Assembly: GCA_934438135.1 (NCBI GenBank)
Contig: CAKSBP010000008.1
Location: 1-64,000, forward strand
Length of the DNA stretch: 64,000 bases
Direction of reading: 5' to 3'
Source: an uncultured Clostridium sp.
GTDB lineage: Bacteria > Bacillota > Clostridia > Lachnospirales > Lachnospiraceae
This document shows positions 1-8,430 of the stretch, in pieces. The position numbers were made by a program, and so were the translations under genes. The notes under the pieces were generated by a model that was not told the origin of the DNA, made no database searches, and was given only the letters and a program-made list of their open reading frames with translations. The stretch's first letter is position 1; the number at the start of each line of letters is the position of its first letter.

Positions 1-66
1 ATTTATTAAAGGTACTCAATACGGTGGGAGTGAAAAATCAGGAATTGGAAAAATGAGATAGAAAAT

Positions 67-411
67 TTACAATATTCGGATGCATTTACCGTGTCCTAAT
101 CCCTGTCTTTTCTTCTCAATCAGTCCGATACCTGATTTTGTGTCTAATTCTTTCATAAGGTAACTTGCCTTACGTTCACTGCAAGAAAACACTTCCATTA
201 CATTTTCAAGGGTAAAGATAATATAGACTCGGTTCTCCTTGTCGATCCACTGGTTCTTAACGGATAGACTCATTCTATCGAGCATATAGCCATACAGAAT
301 TTTTGCATTGCTTGATAGCTGTTTGAATTTTTCATCTGTGAACAAAATCTTAGGCAATCTGATAAATGTAAACTGTTCTGCCTCTTGTCCATAATAATAA
401 TCGAATTTCAT
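67..411 (-). pseudogene. Truncated RepA_N-type replication initiator remnant
   Basis: This 114-residue product matches the N-terminal domain of the replication initiator A family found on plasmids and integrative elements of Firmicutes: a start rich in Tyr and Gln, an FTFIRLPK segment, a LFTDEKFKQLSSNAKILYGY core and the winged-helix stretch ending in GIGLIEKKRQG. Family members usually run to roughly 250-350 residues, so this copy lost everything after the DNA-binding domain. After residue 110 the reading frame diverges and stops; the next frame contains a VNF triplet where the family often has a VKNF-like segment, which suggests a frameshift. The ribosome site (AGGAG) before the start is intact. 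I read it as a decayed fragment of a mobile element; a functional short regulator is less likely. Confidence 0.7.
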
Positions 412-576
412 GTTTTGTGTTCTCCTAACTAGCTTTCATTATTTGTGACAACCAAAAGGGACCAAGCAGTAACACTTTTTGTAGTCTCACATAGAACTAA
501 AAGTTTACTAATTGATCCTTGATTTCAAATCTGCATAGGAATAACTGACTTTCTCCATAAAAATATTTTTAATATA
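412..576. other. Gap between the RepA remnant and ppdK terminator
   Basis: No gene is supported here. On the minus strand a stop-free stretch of about 30 codons ends close to the RepA ribosome site, which may be the tail of another lost mobile-element gene, but it has no start codon and I do not recognise it. Confidence 0.4.
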
Positions 577-612
577 ACAAAAATTAGGGAAGCGAATCAC
601 TTCGCTTCCCTA
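577..612 (-). terminator. Rho-independent terminator downstream of ppdK
   Basis: A 12-bp inverted repeat (585-596 with 601-612, loop TCAC) is followed on the minus strand by a T-rich run (AATTTTTG). It lies about 150 bases past the ppdK stop, the nearest upstream gene on that strand. Confidence 0.7.
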
Positions 613-632
613 GTAGAAATATCCAAAGATAT

Positions 633-758
633 TTATATTTGAATTGTTAAGACAATATCCTTCCAACCATTCACCTTTTTTGTCTCAGGATGATACTTTT
701 TATATACTTCCAAGTAATCTTTCTGAATCACAAAGGTTCCAAGTTTTATCGGTGTTCT
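633..758 (-). pseudogene. Unidentified coding remnant directly after ppdK
   Basis: Two bases after the ppdK stop, in a different frame, there is a stop-free run of about 41 codons with protein-like composition (reads ...KLGTFVIQKDYLEV... and ends ...GWKDIVLTIQI). It has no start codon of its own and I cannot assign it. It may be a gene fragment left by rearrangement next to the RepA remnant, or a chance open frame. Confidence 0.25.
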
Positions 759-760
759 GC

Positions 761-3388
761 TTAACCCCTCTTGTTGTTGATTGCAGCCTGTGCAGCAGCC
801 AATCTTGCAATAGGTACACGGAATGGAGAACAGGATACATATGTTAATCCTACTTTGTGGCAGAATTCAACAGATGAAGGATCTCCACCATGTTCACCAC
901 AGATACCAAGTTTGATATTTGGACGAACACTCTTACCTTTTTCTGCAGCCATTTTAACAAGCTGTCCAACACCGTTCTGGTCAAGACGAGCAAATGGGTC
1001 TGATTCGTAAATCTTGTTCTTGTAGTAAGAATCAAGGAATTTACCAGCATCATCACGGGAGAAACCGAATGTCATCTGAGTTAAGTCATTTGTACCAAAT
1101 GAGAAGAACTCAGCTTCTTCAGCGATTTCATTTGCAAGTAATGCAGCACGAGGAATCTCGATCATTGTACCAATGTGGTATTCGATATCGGAATTCTTTT
1201 CTTTCTTAACCTGTTCTGCAACTTCTACAACAACATCTTTAACGAATTTTAATTCTTTCTTCTCACCAACTAATGGAATCATAATTTCAGGAACGATATC
1301 GTAACCTTCTTCAGCCTTTACTTCGATAGCAGCTTCCATTACGGCTCTTGTCTGCATCTTAGCGATTTCTGGATAAGTTACAGCAAGACGGCATCCTCTG
1401 TGTCCCATCATAGGGTTGAATTCATGTAAAGCATCACATGTAGCCTGTACTTCTTCAACTGTTTTACCCATATCTTTTGCTAATGCAGCGATATCTTCTG
1501 GATCAGTTGGTACGAACTCATGAAGAGGTGGATCTAAGTAACGTACTGTCATTGGTCTTCCCTCAAGTGCCTTATACATAGCCTTGAAGTCAGCTTTCTG
1601 GAATTCAATTAATTCATTTAATGCTGCTTCTCTCTGTTCAACAGTGTCAGAAACAATCATCTTACGAATCTTAGGAATTCTTTCTGGTTCAAAGAACATA
1701 TGCTCTGTACGGCAAAGACCGATACCTTCTGCACCTAATTTAACAGCATTTGCTGCATCAGCTGGAGTATCCGCATTTGTACGAACTTTTAATGTTCTGA
1801 ATTCGTCAGCCCAAGCCATGATTCTTCCGAAGTTTCCGCTTACAGAAGCTGGAACAGTCTTAATGTCACCAAGGTAGATATTACCTGTGGAACCATCTAA
1901 TGATATGTAATCTCCTTCAACAATCTTTTCTCCACCAAGTTCAAATACCTTAGCATCTTCATCAATCTTGATGTCACCACATCCAGATACACAAGCAGTA
2001 CCCATACCACGTGCAACAACAGCTGCATGTGATGTCATACCACCACGAACTGTTAAGATACCTTCAGCTGCATGCATACCTTCGATATCTTCTGGAGATG
2101 TTTCAAGACGAACTAAAATAACTCTTTCACCTGCTTCATGAGCAGCTTTTGCTTCTTCAGCTGTGAAGTAAACTTTACCAGCTGCAGCTCCTGGTGATGC
2201 AGGAAGTGCGGATCCGATTACTTTACCAGCTTTTAAAGCATCCTTATCAAATGTTGGATGTAATAACTGATCTAAGGATTTTGCTTCAATTCTTGTTACA
2301 GCTTCTTCTGGAGTAATTTTTCCTTCATCTACTAAATCACAAGCGATCTGGATAGCAGCCTGAGCTGTTCTCTTACCATTACGTGTCTGTAAGAAGTACA
2401 AATGTCCTTCCTGAATGGTAAATTCCATATCCTGCATGTCTCTGTAGTGATTTTCGAGATTTGTAGCCATTTCCATGAATTCTTTATAGCATTCTGGAAG
2501 ATCCTCAGCTAATTTTGTAATAGGCTGTGGTGTACGAACACCTGCAACAACGTCTTCACCCTGTGCATTGATTAAGTATTCACCATAAATACCTTTCGCA
2601 CCTGTAGATGGGTTACGTGTAAATGCAACACCTGTACCAGATGTATTACCCATGTTACCAAATACCATGGCCTGAACGTTTACTGCTGTTCCCCAGTCTC
2701 CAGGAATATCATTCATTCTTCTGTAAACGATAGCACGAGGGTTGTCCCATGAACGGAAAACTGCTTTTACAGCTTCCATTAACTGATCTTTAGGATCCTG
2801 TGGAAAGTCTGCACCCATAGCGTCTTTATAAATGGATTTGAATTTAACAATAACTTCTTTTAAATCGTCAGCTGTTAAATCTGTATCGTATTTTGCACCC
2901 TTAGATTCTTTGATTTCATCAAGGATTCTTTCAAAATGAGATTTTGGAATCTCCATAACTACGTCGGAGAACATCTGAATAAATCTTCTATATGAATCAT
3001 AAGCGAATCTCTGGTTTCCTGTTTTCTTTGCAAATCCTTCAACAGCAACATCATTTAAACCTAAGTTAAGAATTGTATCCATCATACCAGGCATAGATGC
3101 TCTTGCACCAGAACGAACAGAAACTAATAATGGATCCTCTGTATCACCGAATTTTTTACCCTGAAGGTCTTCAAGGATTTTTAAAGAGTCGAAAATCTGT
3201 GTTTTAATTTCATCTGAAATCTGCTTGCCATTTCTATAGTAATCTGTACAAGCTTCTGTTGTTACTGTGAAACCCTGTGGAATAGGCATTCCTAAGTTAG
3301 TCATTTCAGCTAAGTTAGCACCTTTACCACCAAGGAGCTCTCTCATGTTGGCATTTCCTTCTTTGAACAAATATACCCATTTTGCCAT
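761..3388 (-). CDS. ppdK: Pyruvate, phosphate dikinase
   Basis: This enzyme interconverts pyruvate, ATP and phosphate with phosphoenolpyruvate, AMP and pyrophosphate in the cytosol; in anaerobic Firmicutes it often works in glycolysis using pyrophosphate, or feeds gluconeogenesis. The 875-residue length is typical. The N-terminal ATP-grasp half begins with the GGKGANLAEM motif (residues 20-29). The swivelling phosphohistidine domain shows GGMTSHAAVVARG with the catalytic His at residue 454. The C-terminal TIM barrel carries GICGEHGGDPSS with the catalytic Cys, and GTNDLTQ before it. The start is set by an AGGAGG site. It is monocistronic: a promoter lies upstream and a hairpin terminator downstream. 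No accessory regulatory protein gene (PDRP) is next to it. Confidence 0.97.
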   Translation of the reverse strand: MAKWVYLFKEGNANMRELLGGKGANLAEMTNLGMPIPQGFTVTTEACTDYYRNGKQISDEIKTQIFDSLKILEDLQGKKFGDTEDPLLVSVRSGARASMPGMMDTILNLGLNDVAVEGFAKKTGNQRFAYDSYRRFIQMFSDVVMEIPKSHFERILDEIKESKGAKYDTDLTADDLKEVIVKFKSIYKDAMGADFPQDPKDQLMEAVKAVFRSWDNPRAIVYRRMNDIPGDWGTAVNVQAMVFGNMGNTSGTGVAFTRNPSTGAKGIYGEYLINAQGEDVVAGVRTPQPITKLAEDLPECYKEFMEMATNLENHYRDMQDMEFTIQEGHLYFLQTRNGKRTAQAAIQIACDLVDEGKITPEEAVTRIEAKSLDQLLHPTFDKDALKAGKVIGSALPASPGAAAGKVYFTAEEAKAAHEAGERVILVRLETSPEDIEGMHAAEGILTVRGGMTSHAAVVARGMGTACVSGCGDIKIDEDAKVFELGGEKIVEGDYISLDGSTGNIYLGDIKTVPASVSGNFGRIMAWADEFRTLKVRTNADTPADAANAVKLGAEGIGLCRTEHMFFEPERIPKIRKMIVSDTVEQREAALNELIEFQKADFKAMYKALEGRPMTVRYLDPPLHEFVPTDPEDIAALAKDMGKTVEEVQATCDALHEFNPMMGHRGCRLAVTYPEIAKMQTRAVMEAAIEVKAEEGYDIVPEIMIPLVGEKKELKFVKDVVVEVAEQVKKEKNSDIEYHIGTMIEIPRAALLANEIAEEAEFFSFGTNDLTQMTFGFSRDDAGKFLDSYYKNKIYESDPFARLDQNGVGQLVKMAAEKGKSVRPNIKLGICGEHGGDPSSVEFCHKVGLTYVSCSPFRVPIARLAAAQAAINNKRG

Positions 3389-3431
3389 CTTATTAATTCC
3401 TCCTAAAGATTTTTGTAGTATACATGTGATA

Positions 3432-3447
3432 TGTTATGTAAATAACA
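3432..3447. promoter_or_regulatory. Inverted repeat in the ppdK leader
   Basis: TGTTAT-N4-ATAACA is a perfect 6+6 inverted repeat about 25-40 bases downstream of the predicted ppdK start site. The 13-base sequence spanning 3429-3441 is repeated exactly inside the palindrome at the ilvN promoter. A shared repressor site is possible. A second 7-bp hairpin sits at 3452-3468. Confidence 0.35.
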
Positions 3448-3478
3448 CACTGCTGATTTAGAATCAGCCACTGAAGTC

Positions 3479-3508
3479 ATTATAACACATTGAAATAGAG
3501 TATGAAAA
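3479..3508 (-). promoter_or_regulatory. Predicted ppdK promoter
   Basis: On the minus strand TTTTCA (3503-3508) and a perfect TATAAT (3479-3484) are separated by 18 bases, giving a start near 3472 and a leader of about 80 bases. Confidence 0.5.
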
Positions 3509-3631
3509 GTACTTTTTATAAAATATGTATGGTTTTTCTTCTATTTTTTTGATTTTTATAGGACCATGACGTTTTTATACTAATTTACTCCATTTTTATA
3601 TTGTTAAACTTTTAACTGATTTTATGTCTTT

Positions 3632-4405
3632 TTAAAGTATTTTTTTATAAAATTCTACTTTTCTGTCTCTTTTTACCGGAAATTCTGCACGAAATTTCTC
3701 TGTATTTTTTGGAAGCTCTATCATTAATAGACCTTCTTCTCCCGAAATTTTCCCCATAATCTTGCCATCTGGATTAATCACACAACTGTCACCAGAATAA
3801 AAAATTCCATTTTCCTCTCCAACACAATTCACCGCCGCAATATATGACTGATTCTCGACAGCCCTTGCCACCAGAAGTTTTTTCCAATGTTCACCCCTCT
3901 TCTTAGGCCAGTTCGCAGCCACAATAATCAGTTCTGCCTGTTTGGATACCGCTTGAAATATTTCCGGAAATCGTAAATCATAGCAAATAAAAGTGCTTAC
4001 TATAAATTCATGCAATGGGAATACAGAAAGTTTCTCTCCACTTTCAAAATATTGATTTTCATCAGAATAGCTAAATGGATGAATTTTCACATAATCTGAA
4101 ATCATTTCTCCTCTTTCATTAATAATTCCATAATGATTCTGAGCTTTCTTTTTTCCCATCCCCACCCAGCCGAATCCAATAGATATATTAAACCTGGATG
4201 CCAGTAACGAAATTTCTTTTATTGTTTCATCAAATTTATCACAGGTTTTCTCTATGACCATAGAAAAACCCGTAAAACTCATCTCTGGAAAAAGAATTAA
4301 CTGGCATTTCTGTAATTTTGCTTCCTTAATATATCGTTTCGCAGTTTCTAAATTATAAACCTTGTCTTCCCATTTCCTATGAAACTGGCATAATGCGATT
4401 TTCAT
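3632..4405 (-). CDS. Carbon-nitrogen hydrolase, YafV/omega-amidase-like
   Basis: A nitrilase-superfamily amidase of 257 residues, the usual length of the YafV branch. The Glu-Lys-Cys triad is visible: E41 in FPEMSFTGF, K107 in YVKIHPFSYSDEN, and C141 in FICYDLRFPE. The FPEM-x-TGF and CYDLRFP signatures are those of E. coli YafV, an omega-amidase that hydrolyses alpha-ketoglutaramate or alpha-ketosuccinamate; that substrate is inferred from similarity. The protein has no signal peptide, so it is cytosolic. Spacing to ppdK (over 240 bases with a promoter) argues for separate transcription. Broader substrates within the nitrilase family cannot be excluded. Confidence 0.85.
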   Translation of the reverse strand: MKIALCQFHRKWEDKVYNLETAKRYIKEAKLQKCQLILFPEMSFTGFSMVIEKTCDKFDETIKEISLLASRFNISIGFGWVGMGKKKAQNHYGIINERGEMISDYVKIHPFSYSDENQYFESGEKLSVFPLHEFIVSTFICYDLRFPEIFQAVSKQAELIIVAANWPKKRGEHWKKLLVARAVENQSYIAAVNCVGEENGIFYSGDSCVINPDGKIMGKISGEEGLLMIELPKNTEKFRAEFPVKRDRKVEFYKKIL

Positions 4406-4611
4406 TTCAATACCTCCTAGTTTCTTCTTATTTTAAATACAATTTTTTAATTGTGCAACTTGATTCCTCCTTTGCTTTTTGTATATGAAAATAAAAAAAA
4501 ATAAGAATTATTATTGATCTTTTTCTTGATACAGGCTTGCGAATTGACAAGCCAAATTGCGTGTTGTAAGATTATTTTCAGACATTTCAGTAAATAATAC
4601 ATTAATTTGTC
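4406..4611. other. AT-rich gap with an inverted repeat over a promoter
   Basis: No gene is supported. The gap holds a 6-bp inverted repeat (4534-4539 with 4548-4553) lying across the TTGACA box of the promoter for the plus-strand surface protein, so it could be an operator. Confidence 0.4.
4544..4572 (+). promoter_or_regulatory. Predicted promoter of the surface-protein gene
   Basis: A perfect TTGACA (4544-4549) is followed after 17 bases by TAAGAT (4567-4572), giving a start near 4580 and a leader of about 190 bases. That leader also contains an 11-bp hairpin (4707-4717 with 4721-4731, one mismatch) just before the gene. Confidence 0.5.
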
Positions 4612-4785
4612 ATGCTTGTATGTTCTATTGAAACTGCTGATTTTCTTCCGGATCAACAGTGGAAATCTGCTTATATGTATGAAATGTCAAAAAATTACAG
4701 TATGATTAGAGATTCCTGTAAGGATTCTCTAATGACACCAGAAACATTTACAAATTATAAAAGAAAGGAATGTTCAAGTTTATGA
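4612..4785 (+). CDS. Possible small protein overlapping the surface-protein start
   Basis: A 57-codon frame begins with ATG at 4612 inside the leader of the surface-protein gene and ends with TGA at 4783-4785, overlapping that gene's start in another frame. Its codons look protein-like (MLVCSIETADFLPDQQWKS at the start), but there is no convincing ribosome site and I recognise no family. It could be a real coupled small protein, the remnant of an older gene, or chance. Confidence 0.25.
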   Translation: MLVCSIETADFLPDQQWKSAYMYEMSKNYSMIRDSCKDSLMTPETFTNYKRKECSSL

Positions 4786-7700
4786 GAAAGAAATTTTGCA
4801 ACAGAATAAGCTGGCTGCTTACACTTTCCATGTGCCTTACCAGCTTTTCAGCAGGTCCATGCAGTACAGTAAAGGCCGCTGAAACAAAAAACAGCGATTT
4901 TACTTTAACTGCTGTTTCCGATGCAGCTTCACAGACAGTAAAATTAAACTGGGATGCACCTGACAACGAAAATGACTACTCCTACACGGAATACATTAAA
5001 AATTCCGATGATTCCCAGTTTCATGCAGCCACACGAAGAAATATTAAAATCTTGCAGGTTTATCCTGGTTCTGTAAATCGATGCAATCTTCAGAAATGGA
5101 TTACAAAAGCAGAGACAAACCAGTCATTAAACAACACAAGTTTTATTAATGACAAAATCAGTATGACAAGCGATGCTGTTTCCATTACTGCTTTTAATGA
5201 AAACCCAGATGTTCTTTCCAAATATGATGTTGTAGCATTTGGTTTTTCCGATGAATATGAAAACGGCTGCTACGACCTAAACGCTTCAAGTGAAAGTGCC
5301 GTAGAAAACTACATTAAAGAAGGACATGGTGTTTTATTCGGACACAATACCATTTTCTCTGGTTATGAAGATTCCGAAAATTCACATACATATTTCAACA
5401 AACTCGCAAATATGTGCAATATCCTTATGAACCGCGATACCTTAAACTGCAGTTTTGAAGACTACTCTTCCAGAGCAAATGCAGTAGATATGAAGAAACA
5501 GGGTGACCTGACAAGCTATCCTTACAGCTTTGACAGCAAATCACTTCTTCCAATCCGCGAAACACACAACTGTGCACAGATACCTTCCTTCAATGATATC
5601 TGGTTCTCATTTGCTGATAATGGTGACTATTATAATGAAAATTATAATTCTTATCTTTCTACTTTTGATAATACCGCTTTAATTCAAATCGGACATGATA
5701 CCAGCTTAAAAGCAAATGATTATAAGATTTTAATGAATACTCTGTACTATCTGGCACAGAACATTAAAACTACATCCTGGACAGACACATCATTTGCAGA
5801 TACCATTGCTCCTGAAAAGCCAGTATTGAACGACATTACATATGATTCCAAGCACAATGCAATTATCTTAGATGCTTCTTCTACAGATAAAGGCAGTAAT
5901 TATGAATATTACATTAAAGCTTCTTATCAGGAAGAGAAAAATCCACAGACAGAACAGGATACTTCCGCTGATAACTACAAAGCGCAGGAAGGCTATGTAG
6001 AAAAAGATGTGAAAACATTAGAATCCAACCACGCAACTGCAAGTACCAGTTCCGGTATTAAGGGATATTCTATTGTTGTTGACCACACTCCAGACACAGA
6101 ACCTTCTAATACAACAAACTCTATCAATGGAAACTTCGCATTTCCAACAGATAGTAATTTCTTAAATTCCACAGAACCAATTTATGTACATATCAAAGCA
6201 ATTGATGGATGTGGCAATGTATCTGAAACATTACATTATCAGTACAACAGAGATATCACTGTTACATTTGATACTCAGGGTTCCTATTCTAAAATCCCAG
6301 TTCAAACGGTAACAAGAGGTGAAACTGCAACACAGCCAGAATCTCCAAAGAAATCTGGATACTGCTTCTCTGGATGGTATACAGACAGCGACTGTACCGA
6401 GGCCTTTGATTTCTCTACACCAATCATAACAGATACTATTCTTTATGCAAAATGGTCTTCTTATCCTGCATTACTCTTAAACAACGGAACTATTTCCGCA
6501 GTTCAAGATGATGAAAATATTCCAATCGTAAGCTACGTACTTGGAATAGCTTCTAGCTCTTCGGCTTATGAAAATTTACAATCCAAGGCTTCCATTAAAG
6601 GTGATGCAGTTGATGGTGTTGTAACACTTGACAAACCAGGTATATATACATTCTATGTAACAGATGATAACGGAAACCGCTATTACCTGAAAGCTAACTA
6701 CAGCAATGGCAGACTGATTGATTTAAGTGCTCTTTATGATGAAATTGAGTACGCTCAATATCTGTATGACAACACTCCAGAATTAAACGATGACTTAAGA
6801 AAAGGTGATGCCTACACAACAAAAGATGCAAAAGATAAATTACTTGCAGCAATTAAGAATGCTACTGCTGATGGAGAATCCGCTTCTGATGCAGATGTAA
6901 TCGAATCTATTTACACAACATTGCAAAAAGCAATTCTTACTTTCAAAGATTCCATGATTTTCTACCAGTGGAGTCCAATTAAAGTAATTGGTTCTAATAT
7001 TTACGCTGAACCACAGAATGATAATTACGAAATTTCTAAAGTATGTTACAACGTAGACGAAAATAAAAATCTTGTTCAGGGTATCTATGGAAACTGGGTT
7101 ACATTAACTGCACACCCTTATGATACAAAGACTGCAGATTACGAATGGGATAATGTTGCCGATGGCATTTATACTATGTTCGTATCTATTAAAAATAAAG
7201 AGACAGGAACAAAGAGCTTCTACTATGAACTTGCAGTTGTAGCTACAAACTCTGACCCAGCTGTTCTTGCAAAAGACTTTACAAAATCCGTATATGACGA
7301 AACAGCTGAACTTATGAGTACACTAAAACGTGAAAAAGAAGCATCTAAAGGTGACCAGTACATTTCAACAGTAAGATATAATTATGTTATAAGTTATCTC
7401 GATACTTTAAACAAACAGTTTGAAGACAGTAGTATTTCTTATGATACATGGGTTAGCACAGCTTATACATTAACAGATCTGCTTCAGAGTATTAAAGGCG
7501 AAATCAAAACAATGACAACAGACGGATATGAAGCACCAACAGATGAACTGGTTATCAGCGTATCTGGCCCTACTGTAAAATTCTCACGTTCTAACTTAAG
7601 CAGAGTCTTCGTTGCTAAGGGTGACTACTCAGACGCAGGCTTTGTTAAAAAAGTAAAATGCACAGAGAAACAGGCTTCCCAGGGTAGTGCTTCCTTAAGA

Positions 7701-8336
7701 ATGGGACAGATAGGAATTTATACAGCTCTTGTTCGTTACTCAGATGAAGCACAGGAAGTTGTACATTTTGAGATTACTGACCTTCAGGGAACTGGTGCCC
7801 CAACATTATCAATTTCCTTATCCTTATCCGATGATGGAAAGATTATTATAAACAAAACAGGTAATGCTACCGTTGCATATACAAGCTATGCATATGGAGA
7901 TTACGAAACTGACAGTAAACTGGCATATCAGCAGTTCAATGGATTCCAGGAAGAACTTCCTGCTATGGGAAATGGCATTCACTCTGTATGCATAAGAGAT
8001 ATCAATGGTAATCTATATTACGCAAAAATTAATGTAACTACTCTTACTGAACCAACAGTTGTTGAGGATGATTACTATATTACTCCTTACACATATGGAT
8101 TTAACATTAAGATTGCCGCTTATGCACCAGGTAACTACAGCAGCTGGGCTGACATGACTAGTGAAGCTGTTTATATTAACCAGAATAAAGCAATTACAAA
8201 ATCTACATTTGATGATGGTGAATATACATTCTACTTCGAAGCAGAAGATGGAACCGCTTATTTTAAACACATTACAATTGGTGATGATGTTGAAAATGCA
8301 GAAAACACTGCAGAGACTACAGAAGTTACAGAATAA
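4770..8336 (+). CDS. Secreted multidomain surface protein with InlB-type repeat
   Basis: A 1188-residue exported protein of unknown function. Residues 1-37 form a signal peptide (basic MRKKFCNR, hydrophobic core, cleavage near VKAA). A segment starting NIKILQVYPG (residues 91-100) and running to about residue 330 resembles the DUF5057 domain of clostridial surface proteins. Residues of about 497-560 form one InlB/Listeria-Bacteroides beta-grasp repeat, ending in GYCFSGWYTD...ILYAKW. The C-terminal half has two related helical segments (around 655-720 and 830-910) separated by beta-sandwich-like stretches. No LPxTG, SLH or other anchor is visible, so it is probably released or held non-covalently. 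Start choice is uncertain: AAAGG lies one base before ATG 4770 and 13 bases before ATG 4782; the latter gives a cleaner signal peptide. Confidence 0.8.
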   Translation: MFKFMRKKFCNRISWLLTLSMCLTSFSAGPCSTVKAAETKNSDFTLTAVSDAASQTVKLNWDAPDNENDYSYTEYIKNSDDSQFHAATRRNIKILQVYPGSVNRCNLQKWITKAETNQSLNNTSFINDKISMTSDAVSITAFNENPDVLSKYDVVAFGFSDEYENGCYDLNASSESAVENYIKEGHGVLFGHNTIFSGYEDSENSHTYFNKLANMCNILMNRDTLNCSFEDYSSRANAVDMKKQGDLTSYPYSFDSKSLLPIRETHNCAQIPSFNDIWFSFADNGDYYNENYNSYLSTFDNTALIQIGHDTSLKANDYKILMNTLYYLAQNIKTTSWTDTSFADTIAPEKPVLNDITYDSKHNAIILDASSTDKGSNYEYYIKASYQEEKNPQTEQDTSADNYKAQEGYVEKDVKTLESNHATASTSSGIKGYSIVVDHTPDTEPSNTTNSINGNFAFPTDSNFLNSTEPIYVHIKAIDGCGNVSETLHYQYNRDITVTFDTQGSYSKIPVQTVTRGETATQPESPKKSGYCFSGWYTDSDCTEAFDFSTPIITDTILYAKWSSYPALLLNNGTISAVQDDENIPIVSYVLGIASSSSAYENLQSKASIKGDAVDGVVTLDKPGIYTFYVTDDNGNRYYLKANYSNGRLIDLSALYDEIEYAQYLYDNTPELNDDLRKGDAYTTKDAKDKLLAAIKNATADGESASDADVIESIYTTLQKAILTFKDSMIFYQWSPIKVIGSNIYAEPQNDNYEISKVCYNVDENKNLVQGIYGNWVTLTAHPYDTKTADYEWDNVADGIYTMFVSIKNKETGTKSFYYELAVVATNSDPAVLAKDFTKSVYDETAELMSTLKREKEASKGDQYISTVRYNYVISYLDTLNKQFEDSSISYDTWVSTAYTLTDLLQSIKGEIKTMTTDGYEAPTDELVISVSGPTVKFSRSNLSRVFVAKGDYSDAGFVKKVKCTEKQASQGSASLRMGQIGIYTALVRYSDEAQEVVHFEITDLQGTGAPTLSISLSLSDDGKIIINKTGNATVAYTSYAYGDYETDSKLAYQQFNGFQEELPAMGNGIHSVCIRDINGNLYYAKINVTTLTEPTVVEDDYYITPYTYGFNIKIAAYAPGNYSSWADMTSEAVYINQNKAITKSTFDDGEYTFYFEAEDGTAYFKHITIGDDVENAENTAETTEVTE

Positions 8337-8356
8337 TTCAATCTAATGTTTAAGAA

Positions 8357-8398
8357 AAGGCTTGTACCAAGGAATCAAAGTTCCTTGGTACAAGCCTT
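8357..8398. terminator. Bidirectional terminator between convergent genes
   Basis: A perfect 18-bp inverted repeat (8357-8374 with 8381-8398, 6-base loop) sits between the convergent surface-protein and glyQS genes. T-runs on both sides are weak, but the stem is very strong, so it probably ends both transcripts. Confidence 0.75.
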
Positions 8399-8430
8399 AT
8401 TTACTGCCTGCTTTTTGAATAAAACAAAAA

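Noticed and set aside
2..61. Plus-strand end of a reading frame at the left edge (last residues YGGSEKSGIGKMR)
   Set aside because: It resembles the end of aldehyde dehydrogenases only in a few Gly/Ser residues; too short to call.
850..1209. Open frames on both strands inside ppdK
   Set aside because: They overlap a clear, full-length gene in other frames and have no family resemblance or ribosome sites.
4447..4656. Minus-strand frame of about 69 codons
   Set aside because: It starts with TTG without a ribosome site and has low-complexity Lys/Asn/Tyr composition, as expected for AT-rich noncoding DNA.
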